Positions 28,889 to 41,590 of a stretch of 64,000 bases of DNA are shown here, in pieces. The DNA comes from Mycobacterium sp. IS-1264 (GTDB lineage Bacteria; Actinomycetota; Actinomycetes; Mycobacteriales; Mycobacteriaceae), in the NCBI RefSeq assembly GCF_001954195.1, contig NZ_MBES01000081.1:1-64000 (forward strand), in the 5' to 3' direction. The stretch's first letter is position 1; every line of letters starts with the position of its first letter. The notes under the pieces were generated by a model. That model was not told the origin of the DNA. It was given only the letters and a program-made list of their open reading frames with translations, and did no database searches. A program made the position numbers and the translations under genes.

Positions 28889-30519
28889 CTCTCCCCGCCC
28901 CCAGTGTCGAGTACTTCCTGCTGTGCCCGATCTTCATCGTTTTCGGCGTCGCGGTGGCCGGTGTCCTGGTGGAGGCGTTCTTGCCCAGGCGGATTCGCTA
29001 CGGCGCCCAGGTGACGCTCGCCCTTGGCGGCCTGCTCGCCGCATTCTTCGCGGCGATCGAGGTGAGCGAGTCGACTCCAGCGTCCGGTCACAGCGCGGTA
29101 CTCGGAGCGATGGCCATCGATCGGCCGACTCTCTTCCTGCAGGGCACCATCCTGCTGGTCGCGGTGATGGCGGTGATCTTCATCGCCGAACGCAGCGCGG
29201 TCACGTCGGAAAGCGTTGCGTCGGAAAGTGTTGCGTCGGATAGCAAGGCGGCCGTCGCGGGCGGCTTGAATTCGGGGGGCCTGGATTCCTTTGCCCCGCA
29301 GGCGTCCGCGGTGCCAGGAAGCGAAATCGAGCGCGAGGCCGAGCGGGCCGGCGTCGCCCAGACGGAACTCTTTCCGCTGTTGATGCTCTCCGTCGGCGGC
29401 ATGATGGTCTTCCCCGCCTCCAACGATCTGCTGACGATGTTCGTCGCGCTCGAGGTGCTATCGCTGCCGCTGTACCTGATGTGCGGGCTGGCCCGTCATC
29501 GTCGGCTGCTGTCCCAGGAAGCGTCGATGAAGTACTTCCTGCTGGGCGCCTTCTCCTCGGCATTCTTCCTCTACGGTGTTGCGCTGCTCTACGGCGCGAC
29601 GGGCACGCTCACGCTGCCCGGCATCCGCGAAGCTCTTGCGGCTCATGGCGATAGCTCGATGGCGTTGGTCGGCGTCGCCCTGTTGTCGGTCGGGTTGTTG
29701 TTCAAGGTCGGCGCGGTCCCGTTCCACTCGTGGATTCCCGACGTCTACCAGGGCGCGCCCACACCGATCACCGGCTTCATGGCCGCGGCCACCAAGGTCG
29801 CGGCGTTCGGCGCGCTGCTCCGGGTGGTCTACGTCGCGTTGCCCCCGCTGCACGATCAGTGGCGGCCGGTGCTGTGGACGATCTCGATCCTGACCATGGC
29901 GGTCGGCACGATCACCGCGGTGAATCAGACGGACGTCAAGCGGATGCTGGCCTATTCGTCGGTCGCACACGTCGGGTTCATCCTCACCGGCGTTATCGCC
30001 GACAACCACGCGGGTCTCTCCGCGACGTTGTTCTACCTCGTCGCGTACAGCTTCAGCACAGTCGGTGCGTTCGCCATCGTCGGCCTGATCCGCAACGCGG
30101 ACGGCGTCGAGGATGCCGACCTCTCGCACTGGGCCGGGCTCGGACAGCGCTCACCCATTGTGGGAGTGATGCTTTCGATGTTTCTGTTGGCCTTTGCGGG
30201 CATTCCGCTGACCAGTGGATTCGTCAGCAAGCTCGCGGTGTTCAAGGCCGCCGCGCAGGGCGGCGCGGTGCCCCTGGTGGTCATCGGTGTGATCGCGAGC
30301 GGGATCGCCGCCTACTTCTATGTGCGGGTGATCGTGTCGATGTTCTTCACCGAACCGACCGACGACACGCCGCGAGTGGTAACCCCGGGCATCCTGAGTA
30401 AGGCCGCGATCGCGGTATGTGCGGCGGTAACAGTGGTCTTGGGGATCTTCCCGCAGCCGTTGCTCGATCTGACCGATCACGCGGCGCAGCTGCTCCACTT
30501 CGCCGCGGGCGCCGGTTAG
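28885..30519 (+). CDS. nuoN: NADH-quinone oxidoreductase subunit N
   Basis: A 544-residue antiporter-like subunit (ND2 type) and last gene of the operon. Motif KVGAVPFHSWIPDVYQGAPTPITGFMAAATK near residue 272 and conserved Glu in MFVALEVLSLPLYL. The loop after the third helix (about residues 105-150) is expanded and contains a 15-bp tandem triplication (peptide SESVA repeated). ATGA overlap with nuoM; the stop overlaps the convergent membrane-protein gene by four bases, so there is no room for an intrinsic terminator between them. Confidence 0.94.
   Translation: MTLPAPSVEYFLLCPIFIVFGVAVAGVLVEAFLPRRIRYGAQVTLALGGLLAAFFAAIEVSESTPASGHSAVLGAMAIDRPTLFLQGTILLVAVMAVIFIAERSAVTSESVASESVASDSKAAVAGGLNSGGLDSFAPQASAVPGSEIEREAERAGVAQTELFPLLMLSVGGMMVFPASNDLLTMFVALEVLSLPLYLMCGLARHRRLLSQEASMKYFLLGAFSSAFFLYGVALLYGATGTLTLPGIREALAAHGDSSMALVGVALLSVGLLFKVGAVPFHSWIPDVYQGAPTPITGFMAAATKVAAFGALLRVVYVALPPLHDQWRPVLWTISILTMAVGTITAVNQTDVKRMLAYSSVAHVGFILTGVIADNHAGLSATLFYLVAYSFSTVGAFAIVGLIRNADGVEDADLSHWAGLGQRSPIVGVMLSMFLLAFAGIPLTSGFVSKLAVFKAAAQGGAVPLVVIGVIASGIAAYFYVRVIVSMFFTEPTDDTPRVVTPGILSKAAIAVCAAVTVVLGIFPQPLLDLTDHAAQLLHFAAGAG
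29205..29249 (+). repeat. 3 x 15-bp in-frame array inside nuoN
   Basis: GTCGGAAAGCGTTGC, GTCGGAAAGTGTTGC and GTCGGATAGCAAGGC. It lies in a poorly conserved loop between membrane helices and keeps frame. Confidence 0.82.
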
Positions 30520-30971
30520 TCGCGAGTTATACCCAGAAACGGCCGGGTGGCCAACAGGTAGATCGCCAGTACCCCCAACGGCGCGGCCAGCGGCAACCAC
30601 GGCAACTGCAGCGGGAACGACGTCGCGACGATCCCAGCGAGGGTAAACCCCACGGCGGCAACAACTGTCGGCCAGCTGCCTAACACGACACGGGTGGACC
30701 TGCCGCCCGCGTGGCGGCTTACCAGATAGGCCGCCGCGCAGAGCCCCGACAGCGCGGTGAGCACCTCCTGCGGGTCGGACAGCACGATCACGGCGACCAC
30801 CAGCAGCACCGCGACAGTGGCGGCGGGTCGAGCGAGCACTCCCACGGCCACGGCAAGCAGTGCCAGCACCCCGGCCACAGCCGCCGGTCCATGGGATCCA
30901 ACCGCGACCAGGCCCACCATCAGCAGGCCGAAAACCGTTGAGGCGGTGAGTGTTAAGGCTGGGCGTGGCAC
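30516..30971 (-). CDS. Integral membrane protein (Rv3162c-type)
   Basis: A 151-residue protein with four or five hydrophobic helices (about residues 10-28, 31-47, 50-66, 100-118, 122-142). No catalytic motif recognised. GTG start at 30971, two bases after the DUF58 gene, so it is the last gene of a five-gene operon that includes MoxR3. Size and position match M. tuberculosis Rv3162c from memory. Function unknown; probably part of the same MoxR-linked assembly module. Confidence 0.75.
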   Translation of the reverse strand: MPRPALTLTASTVFGLLMVGLVAVGSHGPAAVAGVLALLAVAVGVLARPAATVAVLLVVAVIVLSDPQEVLTALSGLCAAAYLVSRHAGGRSTRVVLGSWPTVVAAVGFTLAGIVATSFPLQLPWLPLAAPLGVLAIYLLATRPFLGITRD

Positions 30972-30973
30972 TG

Positions 30974-32236
30974 CTACACCCGCAGCCGTCCCCGCACCCG
31001 GCGGCGCCGGTCCGGCAGTACACCCATCGACTGATCCAAGCTGCGATCGCCTCGCCAGGAGACAATGTCGACGCCGAGGGTGGCCATGTCGCGATACATG
31101 GCGGATCGCTGCAGCGCCCAGATCCGATCCACCAGGGCGTCCTGCTCGTCCTGAAACGGGGAGCTATCGAGGATGTCGACGGCGACGACGACATGGCCTC
31201 GTCTGCGCAGGTCGATCAGCGCCAGCGCGAATTCGGTGTCCAGCAGCGTGGAGAACGCGATGACGATCGCTCCCGCGGGAACCGCGGCGCGCGGCGCCAG
31301 TGTGCCAGTGGTGTTTTCGAATCGCTCGCCGGCACCCAGCACGGTATCGAGCACCCGATAGAACTGGCGCTGCCCGATGTCGGCGCCGAGCCAGCGCGGC
31401 CGGTTGCCGCCCAGCGCGACGATTCCCGCGCGATCGCCGTGTCGCAACGCCGTCTGCACCACCTGCGCCGCCCCCCGGACCGTCCGCTCGGTGGCGTCGG
31501 TTGCCGGGCCCGCCGGCTGCCGGTAGGTGTCTATCAGCACCACCACGTCGGCGGCGCGGTCGGTCAACCGCTCGGTGACATGCAAATGCCCGCGGCGCGC
31601 GCTCACCGGCCAGTTCACCGCCCGCAGCTGATCGCCGGGCACGTAGGCGCGAATGTCGGCGTATTCGACGCCCGGTCCGATATGCCGGGTGAGGTGGGCG
31701 CCCAGGCGGTCGAGCAGCTCGGTCTGCGGGATCGGCGTCGACTGCGGCGGCGTCAGCGGAAACACCAGGACGTCGGCGGCGTCGACGGTGGCCGTCCCCG
31801 CGAGCAGCCCGCCGCGCGCGATCACTTCGATGCGCGCCCGGACGGGGTAGCGCCCCCAGCGTTGCGCGGTAGCCGCAACCGTTTTCGCGTCGCGGGAATC
31901 CGTGTCGAGAACTTCGAGCTGCATGCCTTCGACGCCGACCACCGTGAGCTCGACCGCAGATGCACCGTCGGCTCCCTGTGTTACCCAAACGGTCACTCGT
32001 GCCTGCTCGTTTTCGAAACATCGCTGCACGTCGGGTTCGCCGTGTACCTGCAGCGTCGGCACCGGGCGCTGCCAGCTGATCGAGCACAGCACACCCAGCA
32101 GCGGCGCCGCGAATGCGATCAGCTGCCAACGCGCCCCGATCACGGCGGCCGCGAGCGCAACCAAGGCGCACGTCGCGATCGCACGCGTCAATTGCGATGG
32201 ACGCCAGCGAAACTGGACTTCATGGCCTTCGGTCAC
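30974..32236 (-). CDS. DUF58 domain protein (Rv3163c-type)
   Basis: A 420-residue protein: two N-terminal membrane helices (about residues 18-50), then a soluble part with the DUF58 signature GVEYADIRAYVPGDQLRAVNWPVSARRGHLHV near residue 195 and a von Willebrand A-like region after it (VVLIDTYRQ, with VIAFSTLLD further on). DUF58 proteins occur next to MoxR ATPases and are thought to help insert metal or fold partner proteins. GTG start at 32236, 19 bases after MoxR3. Confidence 0.83.
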   Translation of the reverse strand: MTEGHEVQFRWRPSQLTRAIATCALVALAAAVIGARWQLIAFAAPLLGVLCSISWQRPVPTLQVHGEPDVQRCFENEQARVTVWVTQGADGASAVELTVVGVEGMQLEVLDTDSRDAKTVAATAQRWGRYPVRARIEVIARGGLLAGTATVDAADVLVFPLTPPQSTPIPQTELLDRLGAHLTRHIGPGVEYADIRAYVPGDQLRAVNWPVSARRGHLHVTERLTDRAADVVVLIDTYRQPAGPATDATERTVRGAAQVVQTALRHGDRAGIVALGGNRPRWLGADIGQRQFYRVLDTVLGAGERFENTTGTLAPRAAVPAGAIVIAFSTLLDTEFALALIDLRRRGHVVVAVDILDSSPFQDEQDALVDRIWALQRSAMYRDMATLGVDIVSWRGDRSLDQSMGVLPDRRRRVRGRLRV

Positions 32237-32255
32237 TTCTCTTATCCAGTCGGAC

Positions 32256-33227
32256 TCATCCGGTGCCCCCTCGTGCCCGGGGCACCGGCAATCGCCGCAG
32301 CAGTTCTTCGATGATGTCGACGCCCTGCACTTTCCGCACCCACATCTCCGGCCGCAGCGTGATGCGGTGCGCGACCGCCGCGGTGGCCAGCGCCTTGACG
32401 TCCTCGGGGATCACGTAGTCCCGGCCGAGCAATAGTGCACGGGCACGGGCGAGTTGAACCAGATCGAGTTCCGCGCGGGGGCTGGCGCCGACGGCGACCT
32501 GCGGGTGGTGCCGGGTGGCGTTGGCCAGGGACACCACGTAATGCAAGACGTCCTCGTGCACCGTCACCTGCTCGACCGATTCGCGCATCGCCAGCAGATC
32601 GGGCGCGTCCACAACCTGACTGACGGTCGGCTCGGCCGAACCGCGCTCCAGCCGTCGGCGCAGCATCGAGGTCTCGTCACGCTCGGAGAGGTATCGCAGT
32701 TCGAGCCGGATCGCGAAGCGATCCAGCTGCGCCTCCGGCAACGGATACGTGCCCTCGTACTCGATCGGATTGTCGGTTGCCAGAACGATGAATGGCGTTG
32801 GCAGCTTATGGGTTTCGCCGTCGATGCTTACCTGGCCTTCGGCCATCGCCTCCAGCAGGGCCGCCTGGGTCTTCGGCGGCGTGCGGTTGATCTCGTCGGC
32901 GAGCAAGAGGTTCGTGAAGATGGGCCCGGCGCGGAACGCGAAGCGCCCCGACTGCATATCGTAGATCGTCGAGCCCAGCAGGTCGGCGGGCAGCAGATCC
33001 GGCGTGAACTGCACCCGGGTGAATCGCAGCCCCAGCGCCGCGGCAAAGGACCTGGCGATCAGCGTCTTGCCGAGGCCCGGCAGGTCTTCGATGAGCACGT
33101 GGCCGCGCGCGAGCACCGCGGTGAGGATCAGCGTGAGTGCGGCGCGCTTTCCCACCACCACGCGTTCGATTTCGTCGAGCACCGCCTCGCAGTGCGCGGT
33201 GGTCGTCGCGGCCGGCATGGTCGTCAT
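32256..33227 (-). CDS. moxR3: MoxR-family AAA+ ATPase MoxR3
   Basis: A 323-residue AAA+ ATPase. Walker A in LIEDLPGLGKTLIARSF near residue 44, Walker B in LLLADEINRTPPKTQAALLEAM near residue 106, sensor 1 in FIVLATDNPIEYEGTYPLPEAQLDRF near residue 144. The MoxR family acts as a chaperone, usually with vWA/DUF58 partners, as here. Length and order match Rv3164c from memory. The ATG lies within an 11-bp tandem array that fills the junction with the upstream gene. Confidence 0.9.
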   Translation of the reverse strand: MTTMPAATTTAHCEAVLDEIERVVVGKRAALTLILTAVLARGHVLIEDLPGLGKTLIARSFAAALGLRFTRVQFTPDLLPADLLGSTIYDMQSGRFAFRAGPIFTNLLLADEINRTPPKTQAALLEAMAEGQVSIDGETHKLPTPFIVLATDNPIEYEGTYPLPEAQLDRFAIRLELRYLSERDETSMLRRRLERGSAEPTVSQVVDAPDLLAMRESVEQVTVHEDVLHYVVSLANATRHHPQVAVGASPRAELDLVQLARARALLLGRDYVIPEDVKALATAAVAHRITLRPEMWVRKVQGVDIIEELLRRLPVPRARGGTG

Positions 33228-33299
33228 ATCAGTGTCATATCCGTGTCATATCCGCTGTCATACCTTTCCTCTCACACCTCTTCCTCTCATACCTCTTCC
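33223..33299 (-). repeat. Two adjacent tandem arrays filling a gene junction
   Basis: On the plus strand, 33223-33255 is GTCATATCAGT, GTCATATCCGT, GTCATATCCGC (11-bp unit), then 33262-33299 is ACCTTTCCTCTCAC, ACCTCTTCCTCTCAT, ACCTCTTCC (14/15-bp unit). Read on the coding (minus) strand, the first array copies the ATATGAC context of the MoxR3 start in three different phases, and the second copies the GAGGTATGA context of the upstream stop. Confidence 0.83.
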
Positions 33300-33769
33300 A
33301 GCCTCCGGAGAATCTCTTCGAACGTCGCGCGGCCCGGACCGGGCCGGTGGTCACCGCCGCGCACGACATTGTTGGGATTCACCCATTCCCACAATTCGTC
33401 GCCGAACAGCATTTGGCCTGTCGAGTGAAAACCCGCCGGATCTTTGGCTTGCCTTTGGCCCGTTGCCATTTCATACCGCCGCGCAAGTATCGGGCGCAGA
33501 TGCCTGTCCCAGTCGGATCGGGTGGACTCCGACCAGCGGATGGTGGTCTCGGTGGTGGCGAGCCACCGGCGCAACGAATCGCCCAGATCGTCGGCATCCG
33601 GCTCGGCCATGGATCGCGTCCCGTGCGCCAGGACACGCCGGACGCTGAGCAGGATCAACGCCAAAGCGACTCCGGAGGCCACCAACACGAAGCGGCGATC
33701 GTGCACGATCAGCGCCAGCAGCTCAACACCGACGATAAGGCAAACGCCCAGGGAAATAAGCCTTTTCAT
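33287..33769 (-). CDS. Hypothetical membrane protein (Rv3165c-type)
   Basis: A 160-residue protein with two N-terminal membrane helices (about residues 3-22 and 26-43) and a charged cytoplasmic domain ending in a helix. No domain recognised. ATG overlaps the stop of the upstream gene (ATGA). Position and length match Rv3165c, upstream of moxR3. Its stop lies inside a tandem array. Probably part of the MoxR3/DUF58 membrane module; function unknown. Confidence 0.75.
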   Translation of the reverse strand: MKRLISLGVCLIVGVELLALIVHDRRFVLVASGVALALILLSVRRVLAHGTRSMAEPDADDLGDSLRRWLATTETTIRWSESTRSDWDRHLRPILARRYEMATGQRQAKDPAGFHSTGQMLFGDELWEWVNPNNVVRGGDHRPGPGRATFEEILRRLEEV

Positions 33770-34719
33770 GCCGGACTCCGCAACTCGGCAAGGACGAGCC
33801 GCAGCACCTGTACCGCTACGTCACGATGTCCCTCGTTCATCACATGCGGACTGAATCGTGCTTCTTCGAACAGGTTCACCAGCTGCACCGCGTTATCCGC
33901 GTGCAGCGCATGGTGTTCGACGGCTCGGCCCAGTACCTCGGTCGGGGTGTCGAAATCCTGAGGGGCGGCGCCCGGAACATTCGCGAGCTCGCTTTCCATC
34001 GCGGCGTAGCACGCGATGATGGCCTCGCGCGGTTCGCGATTGAGGTCACCGATCTCGGCGAGCCCGAGTTCGGCCGCTCGCACAAGCGATTCCGAGGGTT
34101 TGGGTGCCGCGGGCTCGATGTCATCGTCGGTGTAGTCATTGACGACCGTGCCCGGTGCGGAGGCCCTCCACCGCCGCCGGGACATGACGGCCGACCCCGC
34201 GACGATGATCAACAGCATCGGGACGGTGGTGGCCAGGAGGATTCCGTACATGTCCCCGTTGTCGTGTTGCGGGCGCTGCGGCGGGGGCGGCTGCGGATTG
34301 ACTTGCGCCGTCGGGGGTGCGCTGGGTGCCGGGGTCTGTGGGGGCGGAGCCACGCCGTGCGGAAGCGCTCGGGACACCAGCATCGCGATGAGCAACCAGG
34401 CCACGATCACGGCGAGTCCGATCAGCAACACGCGCCAGTTCGGCCGACCCCTGCCGGTGCCGAGCATTTCGGACAGGTCCCGGTTGTAGGGCGCAATCGC
34501 GCGTGGATCCCGCAATCGCGCGATGACCGCGAACGCGACCAGCGCGAGCGTCACGCTCAGAGCCGCAACGACGAAGACGAACGCCACCCGGTTGGGGCCC
34601 GATTCGGCGTGCGCCGCTCTTGCGCTGGCCGGAAGATATCCGCGCAGGGCAGCGGCGACAACGATCAGCAGCACGATCAGCGCAACAACGCGCCCCGTCG
34701 GCTTGTCGGGCATTGGCAC
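33766..34719 (-). CDS. DUF4129-type membrane protein (Rv3166c-type)
   Basis: A 317-residue protein with membrane helices at about residues 9-26, 44-65, 95-115 and 160-178, a proline-rich linker (near residues 125-150), and a C-terminal soluble DUF4129-like domain (EAIIACYAAMESELANVPGA, DTPTEVLGRAV). First gene of the MoxR3 operon. The GTG at 34719 gives MPMPDK; an ATG two codons later (34713) is equally good. DUF4129 proteins accompany MoxR/DUF58 operons in many actinobacteria. Confidence 0.75.
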   Translation of the reverse strand: MPMPDKPTGRVVALIVLLIVVAAALRGYLPASARAAHAESGPNRVAFVFVVAALSVTLALVAFAVIARLRDPRAIAPYNRDLSEMLGTGRGRPNWRVLLIGLAVIVAWLLIAMLVSRALPHGVAPPPQTPAPSAPPTAQVNPQPPPPQRPQHDNGDMYGILLATTVPMLLIIVAGSAVMSRRRWRASAPGTVVNDYTDDDIEPAAPKPSESLVRAAELGLAEIGDLNREPREAIIACYAAMESELANVPGAAPQDFDTPTEVLGRAVEHHALHADNAVQLVNLFEEARFSPHVMNEGHRDVAVQVLRLVLAELRSPA

Positions 34720-34871
34720 ACCACTCGACCGGTTTGCCTGCCGCCCTCTGCGGCACAGGCTTTCCTAGTTTGCATGTCGATACTTGCATGCCCGGCAGGC
34801 GTGACGCCAGGTTATCCACAGTCAGCATTTCATCCACAAAGCGCTAGCTAGCTGCGTGAACTCGGTTGGAT

Positions 34872-34887
34872 TCGAATGTCTGTTCGA
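34872..34887 (+). promoter_or_regulatory. LexA SOS box upstream of the HNH gene
   Basis: TCGAATGTCTGTTCGA differs from the mycobacterial LexA consensus TCGAAC-N4-GTTCGA at one position (T for C at 34877). It ends four bases before the first candidate ATG, so bound LexA would block transcription or the start of a near-leaderless message. The 34720-34871 stretch before it also has a direct repeat TTGCATG (34770 and 34784) and no gene. Confidence 0.8.
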
Positions 34888-34891
34888 TAGG

Positions 34892-36309
34892 ATGGTGCCC
34901 ATGGGTATCCGGATCAGCGACGAGCAGGCACGCGAGCGGATCGGCGCCGCCCTGGACGCGATCGATGCCGCCCACCTGGTGCTGCGCGAGATCCCCTCGG
35001 ATGTGGTCGGCAACGACTTCCGCGTCGACGTCGCCGAACGGCTGGAAACCCAGGACCGCGTCAACCGCGGGCTGATGTATCGCTTCTTCGGAGAAATCGC
35101 CGACCCGCCGGACGGGACCGGGTTCATGCCCGCGGTACGCGACGCGCTCTGGGCACGGCTGCGCATCACCCCGCAAGAGATCACGCGCCGCTTCAGGCTG
35201 GCGGCGAGGATTCGACCGCGGCGCTCGCTGACCGGGCCGCCGCTGGCGCCCGAGTTGCCGGAATTGGCAGACGCGGTGCAAGCGGGCGCGGTCGGCGAGG
35301 ACCACATCCGCGCGGTATGCCGCGCGATCGACGTGCTGCCGGCCTGCGTTTCGCCCAGCGACGCGGCAGATGCCGAACGCACGTTGGTCCAACACGCGAA
35401 CAAGCTCGATGCCGGCGTGATCACGAAGCTGGGGCAGCGCATCGCGGACTACCTCAATCCCGACGGCCTTTTCACCGACGCCGACCGCGCCCGCCGCCGC
35501 GGGCTGCAGCTGGGCGCGCAGGGAGCCGACGGCATGTCCCGGCTGCAGGGCTGGCTCGACCCCGAGGCCCGTGCGTACTTCGAAGCCGTCGACGCGGCGG
35601 TGCGGCCCGGCCGCCATCAACCGGACGGCTCGGCCGACCCCGAAAACGGTGCCGATGCCGCTGCCGAAGCGCGCGACGAGCGCACGCCCGCCCAGCGCCG
35701 CCACGACGCATTCAAGTTAGGTATGGAGACGGCGATCTCGTCCGGTGGGCTCGGCCAGCACCGTGGCCATCCCGTCACGGTGATCGCCACCACCACCCTG
35801 GCCGAACTCGACCGGGCTGCACACGCGGCGTCCAACGCATCGGTCCCGATGCCCGCGCCGGCGCGAACCGGTGGCGGTTCCAGGCTGCCCATGCCGGACC
35901 TGATCCGCCTGGCCGCCAAAGCAATTCACTATCTGGCCGTGTTCGACGAGCACACCGGCCGGCCGCTGTATCTGGGCCGCCAAAAGCGCATCGCCACAGC
36001 CGATCAGAGACTCATCTGCTATGCGCGCGACCGTGGCTGCACCCGCCCCAACTGCCTGGAATCGGGCTATCACTGCGAGGTGCACCACGCGCCGGACTGG
36101 ATGGCGGATGGCCGCACGGATGCGGACAAGCTGTTTTTCGCTTGCGGTTGCGACCACGGCGGGGCAAGTCGGGGCGAATGGCACACCGTCGTCACCGAAA
36201 ACGGGCGACTCGGCTGGACGGACGGCAGCGGCCCGCCCGAAATCAACCATGCTCATCACCCCGACGAACTTCTCCGCGGCGATCCTGACCCGCCCGAGGA
36301 GGACGGTGG

Positions 36310-36313
<4 letters not shown>
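34892..36313 (+). CDS. DUF222/HNH endonuclease-domain protein (13E12 family)
   Basis: A 473-residue protein of the mycobacterial 13E12-type family: an N-terminal DUF222 helical domain (about residues 10-330) and a C-terminal HNH motif, ICYARDRGCTRPNCLESGYHCEVHHAPDWMADGRTDADKLFFACGCDH, with Cys pairs and His residues for metal. I chose ATG 34892 (34901 is also possible) because the SOS box ends just upstream; a GTG at 34856 would put the operator inside the gene. Absent from this position in M. tuberculosis, so it is an insertion here. Function in DNA damage response is suggested by the operator; not proven. Confidence 0.83.
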
Positions 36314-39049
<2,736 letters not shown>

Positions 39050-39050
<1 letters not shown>

Positions 39051-40165
39051 TGCTAGGCCCGCTCGACGAGTTCCCCCTACATCAGGTTCCCCAGCCGATC
39101 GCGTGGGCGGGTTCCTCGGACCGCAACTTCTACGACCGCTCCTACTTCAACGCCCACGACCGCACCGGGGACATCTTCGTGATCAGCGGCATCGGCTACT
39201 ACCCCAACCTTGGGGTCAAGGATGCGTTCTTTCTCGTCCGGCGCGGCGACACGCAGACCGCGGTGCACCTGTCCGACGCCATCGACCAGGACCGGCTCAA
39301 CCAGAACGTCAACGGCTACCGGATCGAGGTGATCGAGCCGCTGCACAAACTCCGGCTGGTCCTCAACGAAACCGAAGGCATCGCAGCCGATCTCACCTGG
39401 GAAGGCCTGTTCGACGTCGTCCAGGAACAGCCGCACCTGATGCGCTCCGGCAACCGGGTGACGCTGGACGCGCAGCGCTTCGCCCAGCTCGGCTCCTGGA
39501 GCGGCCACATCGCCATCGACGGGCAGGAGATCGCCGTCGACCCCGCGACCTGGCTCGGCAGCCGCGACCGGTCCTGGGGCATCCGGCCGATCGGCGAACC
39601 CGAGCCGGCCGGCCGGCCCGCCGACCCGCCATTCGAGGGCATGTGGTGGCTCTACGTGCCGATGGCCTTCGACGAGTTCGCGATCGTGCTGATCATCCAG
39701 GAGGCGCCCGACGGGTTCCGTTCGCTCAACGATTGCACCAGGGTGTGGCGCGACGGCAGGGTCGAACAGCTGGGCTGGCCGCGGGTCAAGATTCACTACC
39801 GCTCCGGTACCCGCATCCCGACCGGCGCCACCATCGACGCGACCGCGCCCGACGGCACCCCGGTCCACTTCGACGTGGAATCCAAGCTGCCGGTGCCCAT
39901 CCACGTGGGCGGCGGATACGGCGGCGATTCGGACTGGCTGCACGGCATGTGGAAAGGCGAAAAGTTCGTCGAACGCCTGACATACGACATGACCGACCCG
40001 GCGATCATCGGGCGCTCCGGCTTCGGCGTGATCGACCATGTCGGGCGTGCGCTGTGCCGCGACGGCGACGGGGAACCGGTCGAGGGCTGGGGCCTCTACG
40101 AGCACGGTGCGCTGGGCCGCCACGACCCGTCGGGTTTCAAGGACTGGTTAACGGTCGCCCCGTAA
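39050..40165 (+). CDS. Conserved hypothetical protein (Rv3169-type)
   Basis: A 371-residue protein matching Rv3169 (374 residues) by position and length. The composition suggests beta strands typical of the hydroxyneurosporene-synthase/AttH-like (lipocalin-type) fold: FISGIGYYPNLGVKDAFF-like segments, GSWSGHIAIDGQEIAVDPATWLGSRDRSWGIRPIG. The motif SRDRSWGIRP near residue 175 is common in that fold group. TAATG overlap links it to the kinase. Function unknown; the lipocalin-like assignment is tentative. Confidence 0.7.
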
Positions 40166-40219
40166 CCGCGAATCCAGAATTATGCTACGAACGCGTCAAA
40201 ATGCGGTTGACTAGAGCCC

Positions 40220-41569
40220 GTGACCGACCCTCCCCGGATTGTCGACGTCGTCGTGGTAGGGGCCGGCTTTGCCGGGTTGACCGCAGCGCGGGAGCTGGCG
40301 CGACAGGGTCATGATGTGCTGGTCTTCGAGGGCCGCGACCGGGTCGGCGGGCGCTCGTTCACCGGCAGCGTCGCGGGATTGCCCGCCGATCTAGGCGGCA
40401 CCTTCGTCGGCCCAACCCAGGACGCGGTCCTTGCGCTGGCGGCCGAGCTCGACGTCTCGACCGCGCCGACGCACCACGACGGCAAGAACGTGATCCACTG
40501 GCGCGGCTGGGCGCGTTCCTACCGCGGCACCATCCCCAAGCTCTCACTGACCGGGCTGATCGACATCGCCAGGCTGCGTTGGCAATTCGACAGAATTGCG
40601 CGCAGCATCCCGCTGGCAGCCCCCTGGGACGCGCGCCGCGCCCGCGAGCTCGACGACCTCTCGCTCGGCGAGTGGCTGCGCGCGATGCGCGCCACCGCCT
40701 CGTCCCGCGACCTGCTCGCCATCATGGCGCGGGTGACCTGGGGCTGCGAACCCGACGACGTGTCGATGTTGCACGCCGCCCGCTACACGCACGCCGCCGG
40801 CGGCCTGGACCGGCTGCTCGACGTCGAAAACGGTGCCCAGCAGGACCGTTTCCCGGGCGGCACCCAGCAGATCGCCGAGGCGGCGGCCGCCGAACTGGGC
40901 GACCGGGTAATGCTCAACGCGCCGGTGCGCCGGATCGAAAGACACGGTGCCGGCGTGACGGTGTCCTCCGAGCGCGGCCAGACCGAGGCCGGGTTCGTCA
41001 TCGTCGCCATCCCCCCGGCCCATCGCGCATCCATCGAATTCGCTCCCCCGCTGCCGCCCGAGTACACCGAGCTGGCCAAGAATTGGCCGCAGGGCCGGCT
41101 CAGCAAGGCCTACGCCGCCTACTCCACGCCGTTCTGGCGGGAAAACGGCTTCTCCGGCCAGGCGCTGTCCGACGAGGGCCCGGTGTTCATCACTTTCGAC
41201 GTCAGCCCGCACGCCGACGGCCCCGGCATCTTGATGGGGTTCGTCGACGCCCGCGCATTCGACTCGCTACCCACCGACCAACGCCGCCGCGATGCGTTGC
41301 GCTGCTTCGCCAGCCTGTTCGGCGACGAGGCGCTCAAACCGCTCGACTATGTCGATCACCGTTGGGGCGCAGAGTATTTCGCGCCCGGCGGCCCGACTGC
41401 GGCCGTGCCACCCGGGTCGTGGACGCGATACGGTCCGTGGTTGCGCGAGCCCGTCGGCCCGATTCACTGGGCTGGCACCGAGACCGCGGACGAGTGGACC
41501 GGATTTCTCGACGGCGCCGTCCGGTCGGGCCAGCGGGCGGCCGCGGAGATCACCGCCCAGCTGCTATGA
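40220..41569 (+). CDS. aofH: Flavin-containing amine oxidase AofH
   Basis: A 449-residue FAD-dependent monoamine oxidase-type enzyme (Rv3170, 448 residues). FAD-binding [37 protein letters not shown] at residues 9-45, and the C-terminal flavin motif [34 protein letters not shown] start at 40220, 54 bases after the preceding gene. A -10-like TATGCT (40181-40186) could give it its own promoter. It oxidises an amine to an imine/aldehyde with H2O2; the substrate is not evident. Confidence 0.88.
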   Translation: MTDPPRIVDVVVVGAGFAGLTAARELARQGHDVLVFEGRDRVGGRSFTGSVAGLPADLGGTFVGPTQDAVLALAAELDVSTAPTHHDGKNVIHWRGWARSYRGTIPKLSLTGLIDIARLRWQFDRIARSIPLAAPWDARRARELDDLSLGEWLRAMRATASSRDLLAIMARVTWGCEPDDVSMLHAARYTHAAGGLDRLLDVENGAQQDRFPGGTQQIAEAAAAELGDRVMLNAPVRRIERHGAGVTVSSERGQTEAGFVIVAIPPAHRASIEFAPPLPPEYTELAKNWPQGRLSKAYAAYSTPFWRENGFSGQALSDEGPVFITFDVSPHADGPGILMGFVDARAFDSLPTDQRRRDALRCFASLFGDEALKPLDYVDHRWGAEYFAPGGPTAAVPPGSWTRYGPWLREPVGPIHWAGTETADEWTGFLDGAVRSGQRAAAEITAQLL

Positions 41570-41590
41570 GCCGACCTGCTATGAACTCAG
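41561..41590 (+). repeat. 2 x 15-bp imperfect duplication over convergent stops
   Basis: CTGCTATGAGCCGAC and CTGCTATGAACTCAG, 11 of 15 identical. The first copy holds the aofH stop, the second begins in the last codon of the convergent hydrolase gene. Confidence 0.6.

Noticed and set aside
30950-32314. Long plus-strand open frame antisense to the DUF58 gene
   Set aside because: Low-complexity Arg/Gly/His-rich translation with no domain; the minus-strand DUF58 protein has clear motifs and operon context. High GC keeps antisense frames open. Similar shadow frames at 20959-22203, 25632-27206 and 37788-38741 on the minus strand were dropped for the same reason.
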